64,000 nucleotides of DNA. It comes from DASPKM01 sp963817075. Its GTDB lineage: Bacteria > Bacteroidota > Bacteroidia > Chitinophagales > Chitinophagaceae. Positions 58,504 through 64,000 of this stretch are shown piece after piece. The DNA lies in NCBI GenBank assembly GCA_963817075.1, contig CAWFMT010000003.1, forward strand, positions 434,001-498,000. The letters run 5' to 3'. Each line of letters starts with the position of its first letter. Position 1 is the first letter of the stretch. A program made the translations under genes and the position numbers. The notes under the pieces are model-generated. The model did no database searches and had not been told where the DNA came from. It saw only the letters and a program-made list of their open reading frames with translations.

Positions 58504-58528
58504 CGCTAAACCCGAAACTCGAAATACA
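58504..58528. repeat. CTAAACCCGAAACTCGAAA heptamer array before the Gfo gene
   Basis: CGCTAAACCCGAAACTCGAA ending four bases before the ATG at 58529, in the orientation common to gene starts. Confidence 0.75.
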
Positions 58529-59638
58529 ATGCGCAGTCGCCGTGATTTTTTGCAGAAGCTTTCCATTTCAGCTATCGGTCTTCCATTGGTATCCTGGAAA
58601 AAACACTCTCCATTTGCATTAGATAAGAAAATATATCAGGGACCTCCTTTGAGAGTTGCTATTATGGGACTCGGAAGTTATGGCACGCGGGTAGCGGATG
58701 CAATGCAAGCTTGTACAAGGGCTCGATTGGTGGGCGCCGTGAGTGGGACTTCATCGAAAATTAAAAACTGGCAAACCAAGTACAATATACCTGAGAAGAA
58801 TTGCTACAATTACCAGAATTTCTCTAATATAAAAAGCAATCCTGAGATAGATGCAGTTTATGTAATTACTCCTAATAGTTTGCATCACGACCAGGTCATC
58901 CAGGCCGCGCAGGCAGGTAAACATGTGATCTGCGAAAAACCGATGGCAATAAACGCAAAAGAGGGACAGGAGATGGTGGATGCATGTAAAAAAGCGGGCG
59001 TAAAATTATTGGTTGGATACAGGATGCATTTCGAACCTAAAACTTTAGAGATTGTTAGGATGAGAAGGGAGGGAGAAATGGGAAAGATTCTTTTTTTCCA
59101 GGGGCTTTCAGGATTTAGAATTGGAGATCCTAATCAGTGGCGCCTCAATAAGCAATTGGCCGGGGGTGGAGCAATGATGGATATCGGCATTTACTCTATT
59201 AATGCTGCGAGATACATGGTTGGTGAAGAACCCATCTGGGTCACTGCGCAAGAAACAAAAACTGATGCAGTAAAATTTAAGGAGGGTGTGGATGAAACTA
59301 TTCAATTCCAATTAGGCTTTCCAAGCGGTGCAGTGGCATCATGTTTATCAACCTACATGATGGGCAACCTGGATCGATTTTTTGTAAATGGTGAAAAAGG
59401 CTTTGGTGAATTACAGCCTGCTTCTGGCTATGGTCCAATTAAAGGCCGAACCAACAAAGGCGAATTGACTCATGAGCATGTGATCCATCAAACGGTTCAG
59501 ATGGATGAAATGGCCGGGATCATCCTGGATGGAAAGCAACCTGTTATTCCTGTGGATGGAGAGGAAGGATTGAGAGACCTCAAAATTATTGATGCTATTT
59601 ACCTTGCAGTGAAATCCGGCAAGAAGGTGAACCTATAA
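58529..59638 (+). CDS. Gfo/Idh/MocA family oxidoreductase, Tat-exported
   Basis: A 369-residue NAD(P)-dependent sugar oxidoreductase. The N-terminus MRSRRDFLQKLSISAIGLPL has a twin-arginine motif (SRRDFLQK) and a hydrophobic core, so export by Tat is likely. The Rossmann motif is MGLGSYGTRVADA near 46, followed by YVITPNSLHHDQVIQAAQAGKHVICEKPMA with the catalytic-type EKP and the C-terminal GGGAMMDIGIYSINAARYMVG. Family members oxidise or epimerise sugars or act as glycosidases. It is the first gene of a polysaccharide group. Confidence 0.9.
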   Translation: MRSRRDFLQKLSISAIGLPLVSWKKHSPFALDKKIYQGPPLRVAIMGLGSYGTRVADAMQACTRARLVGAVSGTSSKIKNWQTKYNIPEKNCYNYQNFSNIKSNPEIDAVYVITPNSLHHDQVIQAAQAGKHVICEKPMAINAKEGQEMVDACKKAGVKLLVGYRMHFEPKTLEIVRMRREGEMGKILFFQGLSGFRIGDPNQWRLNKQLAGGGAMMDIGIYSINAARYMVGEEPIWVTAQETKTDAVKFKEGVDETIQFQLGFPSGAVASCLSTYMMGNLDRFFVNGEKGFGELQPASGYGPIKGRTNKGELTHEHVIHQTVQMDEMAGIILDGKQPVIPVDGEEGLRDLKIIDAIYLAVKSGKKVNL

Positions 59639-59643
59639 CAAAG

Positions 59644-59859
59644 GTTTAACCGCTAAGGCGCCATGACGCCAGGGTACGCCAAGTGTCTGTATTGAGGTTG
59701 CCAAATAATCATATTTCTATGTGACTTTGTTTTATTCTATGTGCCTATGTGTTATTTTTTTAAACACATAGAATCATAGTAACCATAGACACACAGATGA
59801 ACCGAGGAAGTAAATATTCCTAACGCACCTTTGCGCCTTCGTTCCTTTGCGGTTAAATT
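59644..59859. repeat. nested AACCGC and CACATAG palindromes
   Basis: Outer arms GTTTAACCGCTAAGGCGCC and GCGCCTTCGTTCCTTTGCGG enclose an inner inverted repeat at 59716-59797: CTATGTGACTTTG, CTATGTGCCTATGTGTT and AACACATAGAATCATAG. Between the Gfo and xylanase genes (convergent). Confidence 0.88.
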
Positions 59860-59863
59860 CCCC

Positions 59864-60967
59864 TCAGAAATTTATTACTTCTGAATATGCCTTTTTAGGT
59901 TTAAGATTTTTGTCAAATAGGAGAGGATAATCCTTTCGTCCCCTTACCGGGAAATTATCAAGCCAGCTATGCCTGTCTGAAATATTCCAAAAAGTAACTC
60001 CTGTAATAACTCCTTTGTGTTTCCTGAATATCTCAAATATCATCTTATACTTTTCCACTTGCCTTTGTTCTTTTTCAGCCGAAAATGACGTGACTGAATC
60101 TTCCAGTTTTCTTTCCCTTGCGCTATGCTCTTTAGGATAGACCGAAATGTCCAGTTCCGTAATCTCCACTTTTAATCCCAGATCAGAAAACCGACTAATT
60201 GTACTGTCAAGTTGTTCTCTGCCTGGCTCATTGATGGCCCAATGACCTTGCAATCCTATGCCGTGAATAGGAACTCCTGCATCCTTTAGACTTTTTACAA
60301 GCCTGTATATCTTTTCTCTCTTAGCATAGTTGATCTCATTGTAATCATTATAAAATAAAAGTGCCTTGGGATCGGCTTCATGTGCATATTGAAAGGCCTT
60401 GGCAATGTATTCTTCACCACAAATATTCATCCATTCTGATTTGCGCAAATATTCATCATGGTTATCGGAGATTGCTTCATTCACCACGTCCCAGGCATAT
60501 ACTTTTCCTTTATATCGAGTCACGACATTGGTTATATGATCTTTCAACCTTTGAAGTAAGATGGTTTTTGAAACTGGTAGTCCTAGAGTATCAACAAACA
60601 TCCACCTGGGAGCCTGTGTGTGCCAGCAAAGTGCGTGTCCATGCACCCTCAATTTGTTTCTCTCTGCAAAAGCAACTATTGAATCAGCGCCCTTCCAATT
60701 GTATTCATTCTCGCGAGGGTGTATTGGTCCCATCTTCATTGCATTCTCTGGGGTAATGCTATTGAAGTGCTCCAACACTAGGGAAGCCTCATCGGTCTTT
60801 AAACTATTCGGACTAACGGCTACGCCAATAGGAAAATAGGCTGAATAAACATCTTTCAGCCCTTTGACAGCAACTGTCTCATTTTCTACATCATATTGTC
60901 CAATCCTTGATTCACTGCAGGATAGAATGAGAAATAAGCTGATGAAAGCAAAAAATATTTTGATCAT
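59864..60967 (-). CDS. GH10 endo-1,4-beta-xylanase lipoprotein
   Basis: A 367-residue xylanase with lipobox LILSC (Cys 17). GH10 features: FNSITPENAMKMGPIHPRENEYNW, RVHGHALCWHTQAPRWM, the acid/base Glu E164 in WDVVNEAISD and the nucleophile E271 in VEITELDISVYP, then VTFWNISDRHSWLDNFP. It cleaves internal beta-1,4 bonds of xylan. Placement as a cell-surface or periplasmic lipoprotein fits. The glucuronoyl esterase gene lies just upstream on the same strand, so the pair probably works on glucuronoxylan. Confidence 0.96.
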   Translation of the reverse strand: MIKIFFAFISLFLILSCSESRIGQYDVENETVAVKGLKDVYSAYFPIGVAVSPNSLKTDEASLVLEHFNSITPENAMKMGPIHPRENEYNWKGADSIVAFAERNKLRVHGHALCWHTQAPRWMFVDTLGLPVSKTILLQRLKDHITNVVTRYKGKVYAWDVVNEAISDNHDEYLRKSEWMNICGEEYIAKAFQYAHEADPKALLFYNDYNEINYAKREKIYRLVKSLKDAGVPIHGIGLQGHWAINEPGREQLDSTISRFSDLGLKVEITELDISVYPKEHSARERKLEDSVTSFSAEKEQRQVEKYKMIFEIFRKHKGVITGVTFWNISDRHSWLDNFPVRGRKDYPLLFDKNLKPKKAYSEVINF

Positions 60968-61101
60968 AATTAAAAGTTTAGATTTTTTATTACTTCAATG
61001 GCATAATGAAAAATGCAAAATTTAAAATGTAAAAAGAGGAGTTAAATAATTTGAATTGGAATGGAGTCATTTTTTCATTTTAGATTTTTAATTTTTCATT
61101 A

Positions 61102-62463
61102 TTATTCAATTTGCTTTTTTTGGTTATCAAAATACCTACTCGCAAAATCAATGAACGTAGGCCAGTTAGGTCCTGGAGTATGCCCACCATTATGTTGCCG
61201 ATATGAGATCTCTCCTTCCATTAGGCCTGTTTCTACCGGAGGAAAATCAGATGTGTTCAATCCTTTTCTTCCAAGCAGTCTATAGACTGGACCTGCTGCA
61301 ACTGCAGCCATAAACATTCCTCTCACATCAACCCATCCATCACCTCTGTTTCCAGCACTGATGAAAACCGGACGTGGAGCGCAGAGTGCAATCAATTCAT
61401 GCGCATCCACCGGAAGATCATTCCAATTCAATGGTCCCGCATATTTAATATAGTTGCCAGCCATCCAATGATATTCTCCGGATGCTGCTACATTCTCTAC
61501 GATCTCTCCAGCATTGCGACGATGAAGTTTAGCTCCTGCTGCGCCAGAAGAAGAAATGAACCCAATTGCAAATCGTTCGTCATATGCTAAGGTTACAAGC
61601 GCAGCTTTGCCATATCTCGAATGACCTTCAATACCTACTTTTTTTGCATCAACAGATTTATCAGTTTCAAAATAATCGAGGGCGCGACCTGCTGCCCATG
61701 CCCACGCTTTTAAGCTTCCCCAATCATCGGGTTCCCTGGACTGGCCTTTGTTTACCAAGCCTATGATACCCTGGTTCAGACCAGCACCATTGTCGGCTTG
61801 GGCGCTTGTAGGAATCAGGATTGCATAACCCCAGCCTTTCTGCAATAATTGTTGTTGCCAGGTGGGAGGAGGATTGCTTGAAGTATCTCTTGGCGGACTA
61901 AATCCTGGCGGAAAAATAAATGAAAATTCCATGATCACTGGAACTGCCTTTGTTGCATTTGCAGGTGTTACAAGCGTTAATTGAATATCAACCTTGATAG
62001 AAGGACAGATCGAATTGTCAACGTGCCCGATAAGTTTTGTACTGATTACAGGAATGGTTCCATTCATCTCGTTTGTGGTGCTTACCAATTCCCAATGAAC
62101 AGATGGAAGATTTGAAGGTGTTCTGCCATAAACCTCACGATCGAAATCCTCCATGATCTCAGATCGGCGCATTAGCCACCAGGTTTTAGGGTTCTTAACC
62201 TTTTGTCCATTTTTCAATCTCAGAGGATCTGGCAGAATGGGGTATGGGTTAGCTTTTGATTCATCATAATTGGCAGCATTGGGAGCATTTGGATTGTTTC
62301 CGTTAGCGCCTTGCCTGATGGAATCTATTCCCAGCAACTGCATCATCTTCTTATGATCCAGGTCAGACAATTTCCTCAGACTGTCCTGGGCCTGGCGATT
62401 GATCTGCGAGTAGCAATCGGTGGTGAACAGAATAGATATTGTGAGAATTATTGAAAGTTTCAT
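61102..62463 (-). CDS. glucuronoyl esterase (CE15-like), secreted
   Basis: A 453-residue protein with a signal peptide (about 1-20). The alpha/beta hydrolase core contains VGIEGHSRYGKAALVTLAYDERFAIGFISSSGAAGAKLHRR; GHSRYGKAAL is the CE15 nucleophile motif (GCSRxGKGA-like). The N-terminal part has YPILPDPLRLKNGQKVKNPKTWWLMRRSEI, and HNGGHTPGPNWPTFIDFASRYF includes the catalytic His. CE15 enzymes split the ester between lignin alcohols and 4-O-methyl-glucuronic acid of xylan. It sits between the xylanase and the O-acetylesterase genes, fitting debranching of acetylated glucuronoxylan. Confidence 0.9.
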   Translation of the reverse strand: MKLSIILTISILFTTDCYSQINRQAQDSLRKLSDLDHKKMMQLLGIDSIRQGANGNNPNAPNAANYDESKANPYPILPDPLRLKNGQKVKNPKTWWLMRRSEIMEDFDREVYGRTPSNLPSVHWELVSTTNEMNGTIPVISTKLIGHVDNSICPSIKVDIQLTLVTPANATKAVPVIMEFSFIFPPGFSPPRDTSSNPPPTWQQQLLQKGWGYAILIPTSAQADNGAGLNQGIIGLVNKGQSREPDDWGSLKAWAWAAGRALDYFETDKSVDAKKVGIEGHSRYGKAALVTLAYDERFAIGFISSSGAAGAKLHRRNAGEIVENVAASGEYHWMAGNYIKYAGPLNWNDLPVDAHELIALCAPRPVFISAGNRGDGWVDVRGMFMAAVAAGPVYRLLGRKGLNTSDFPPVETGLMEGEISYRQHNGGHTPGPNWPTFIDFASRYFDNQKKQIE

Positions 62464-62470
62464 ATTTATT

Positions 62471-62671
62471 TTTTACCGCAAAGGCGCTAAGACGCGAAGG
62501 GGCGCAAGAATTATTCCCTTCTTCATCCCACCTATGTGTTTATGATTTCTATGTGGTAAAAAAAAATTAACACACAGGCACATAGTATAACATAGTCACA
62601 TAGAGAGAAGTCTTTTTTTGTGATCTCCTTCCTTGGGTTTCTTTCCGTCTTAGCGCCTTTGCGGTTAAATT
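62471..62671. repeat. nested AACCGC and CACATAG palindromes
   Basis: Outer arms TTTACCGCAAAGGCGCTAAG and TAGCGCCTTTGCGGTTAA; inner inverted repeat at 62531-62604: CCTATGTGTTTATG, CTATGTGG, ACACACAGGCACATAG and ATAGTCACATAG. Same nested plan as 59644-59859. Confidence 0.88.
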
Positions 62672-62679
62672 CTCAATCA

Positions 62680-64000
62680 TCAGTTTTCATCTGTCCTGAA
62701 TGGTGAGGCAGGTAATCCTTCCTTATTGTACAAGTTTGGATTCTCGGGATTATCCGCCCACGCATACCGCACATACAGAGGATTTAATATTTCATCGCTC
62801 CAGGCAATAATCTTATTTCCATCAATCCTTGCTCTGGCCCATACAAATTTTTTATCTGCTCCTGCAATCGCGAATTGCGAAGGTTCTTCCTGATCATTTG
62901 TCACCAGACCTCCTCCAGTGTTTGTAAACTGCAGGATCACTTTGTTGCCTTCAATTGAAAATGACTGAAAGATTGGCCCAGAGTGAACAAGAGCATTTTC
63001 ACCATAAGCAATTTTTCGAGCTCCCAGTGCAAGTCGTTCCCCAACTTCTCTTTTATTCAGTGGATGGATATCATTCCATTCGCCAAGGTCAATTGCAACT
63101 GTCATCGCAGTATTCGGCACTGATAAAGTTTTCAACTGAGACTCTCGCAGAACCGCCCATTGACTTTCCGAAGGGACATATTGCACATCCATAAAATTGG
63201 GCAGTTGAACATATAAGAACGGAAGGTTATCGCCTTGAAAGCGATTACGCCAATCCGTTATTAGCCGTGGAAGAAGGTTCTTATACATGCCTGGGTTAGA
63301 TGTATTTGCTTCGCCCTGATACCATATGAATCCTTTTATTGAATAATTCGTCAGCGGCCCAATCATCGCGTTGAACAAAGCAGTTGGTTGATAATGCAGC
63401 AGCATGGAGGAATTCGTGGGTCGATTTACATAAACTTCGCCCACCTTATATTGCCATTCACCTTTCAGATCAATAATTTCCTCACCTACTTTCAGGTTAT
63501 ATGGTTTGTCTGGAACAAATCCTCCTTTGCCTGAATAATTAACAACCCGAATTACCATTGTATTCCAACCAGCTTTTAATAATCCTGCAGGGACTGCATA
63601 TCTTCTTGGCGGGTATTGATAAGTTATGTTCCCCACTAATTTTCCATTCAGATAAACATGATCAGCATCGATGATTCTTCCCATAAAAAGTTTTGCGGGA
63701 ATGCCTGCAAGATTAGGTGGTATTTCAAATTCTTTTCGGTACCAAACCACACCATCCAGGTCTTTAACTCCCTGATCCTCCCAATAGCCTGGAATATTTA
63801 TTCTATGCCATCCGGTAGGTATATAGGAAGTATCATACCATGGCAATTTTCCAATCAATCCCTTGTCGCTTTGAATTTGCTGACGGTTGGAATTAACTGT
63901 TGCCTGTCTGACAATGCCATTTATATAAGCAGTGTCTTTATTTTTTTCAATTGTTGCAAGGGCAGTAGGAAATTGTTTAAGACCATCTTCGCTAATCCAG
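62680..64000 (-). CDS. sialate O-acetylesterase-like (SASA domain) protein, 5' end missing
   Basis: The frame is open from 62680 to the right edge, so the N-terminus is outside the window; about 440 residues are present. The galactose-binding-like part (GWHRINIPGYWEDQGVKDLDGVVWYRKEF, DADHVYLNGKLVGNITY, WNTMVIRVVNYSGKGG) is inserted in an SGNH-type hydrolase: the GFIWYQGEANTSN block and DLGEWNDIHPLNKREVG with the Asp-x-x-His pair. Bacteroidota members remove acetyl groups from sialic acid or xylan. Its xylanase and CE15 neighbours suggest xylan O-deacetylation. Confidence 0.9.
   Translation of the reverse strand, partial: WISEDGLKQFPTALATIEKNKDTAYINGIVRQATVNSNRQQIQSDKGLIGKLPWYDTSYIPTGWHRINIPGYWEDQGVKDLDGVVWYRKEFEIPPNLAGIPAKLFMGRIIDADHVYLNGKLVGNITYQYPPRRYAVPAGLLKAGWNTMVIRVVNYSGKGGFVPDKPYNLKVGEEIIDLKGEWQYKVGEVYVNRPTNSSMLLHYQPTALFNAMIGPLTNYSIKGFIWYQGEANTSNPGMYKNLLPRLITDWRNRFQGDNLPFLYVQLPNFMDVQYVPSESQWAVLRESQLKTLSVPNTAMTVAIDLGEWNDIHPLNKREVGERLALGARKIAYGENALVHSGPIFQSFSIEGNKVILQFTNTGGGLVTNDQEEPSQFAIAGADKKFVWARARIDGNKIIAWSDEILNPLYVRYAWADNPENPNLYNKEGLPASPFRTDEN

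Noticed and set aside
1..64000. Prophage, conjugative element or transposase-bearing insertion sequence
   Set aside because: No integrase, terminase, capsid, relaxase, Tra or transposase gene was recognised on either strand.

Overview
The window looks like a chromosome segment of a Bacteroidota species, most likely from the Chitinophagia. The reasons are a GC content near 40 percent by eye, lipoprotein and Sec signal peptides typical of the phylum, family types common there (YfhO-like, DUF2723, DUF983, DUF1080, DUF4258, PL8, CE15), a promoter-like TAnnTTTG box and little Shine-Dalgarno signal. No phage structural genes, transposase, plasmid replication gene or CRISPR array was seen.

Layout. 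1-7 kb: a truncated YfhO-like membrane protein, a queuosine-precursor transporter, lspA, two START-like (SRPBCC) proteins, a DUF1080 protein and two acetyltransferases. 7-12.5 kb: a PL8 polysaccharide lyase divergent from a type B carboxylesterase, then a small VOC protein and a secreted metalloprotease. 12.6-20.1 kb: housekeeping genes (valS, a DEDDh/GIY-YIG nuclease fusion, aat and clpS of the N-degron pathway, thioredoxin). 20.2-25.4 kb: a split YeeE/YedE transporter, then an AraC-led stress-type cluster that is decaying and ends at the 3' end of tRNA-Val. 25.8-32 kb: dehydrogenases, a DUF983 protein and mtaB. 32-46 kb: plsC, priA, murB, rhomboid, a MoxR/VWA pair, a DUF2723 protein and a SAM hydrolase, with two four-helix-bundle genes in repeat-bounded slots. 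47-52.3 kb: an outer-membrane barrel, then divergent katG/oxyR between 45-bp direct repeats, next to a 40-bp tandem array and tRNA-Lys. 52.8-58.3 kb: small enzymes and a GH13 lipoprotein. 58.5-64 kb: a plant-polysaccharide group (Gfo/Idh/MocA oxidoreductase, GH10 xylanase, CE15 glucuronoyl esterase, sialate-type O-acetylesterase) consistent with use of acetylated glucuronoxylan; no SusC/SusD pair is visible.

The most unusual content is between the genes. Several repeat families recur: (a) arrays of 7-8 bp units (GTGAGTC, GTTTAGG, GTTTCGG, GTTTGAA, GTTGAAT types) that abut start and stop codons and whose orientation follows the adjacent gene; (b) 80-200 bp palindromes bounded by AACCGC/GCGGTT, often with another palindrome nested inside; (c) several unrelated repeats sharing the mini-hairpin core GCGAAGC; (d) a tRNA-linked repeat that duplicates the first 19-20 nt of tRNA-Val and tRNA-Lys upstream of the intact gene. 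Two four-helix-bundle genes lie between oppositely oriented heptamer arrays, making them the best candidates for a protein partner of these repeats. In places the repeats enter coding DNA: they supply stop codons for several genes, an in-frame insert in valS and the linker of the GH13 lipoprotein.

Limits: all family calls are from reading the sequence; no database search, alignment or folding was run.
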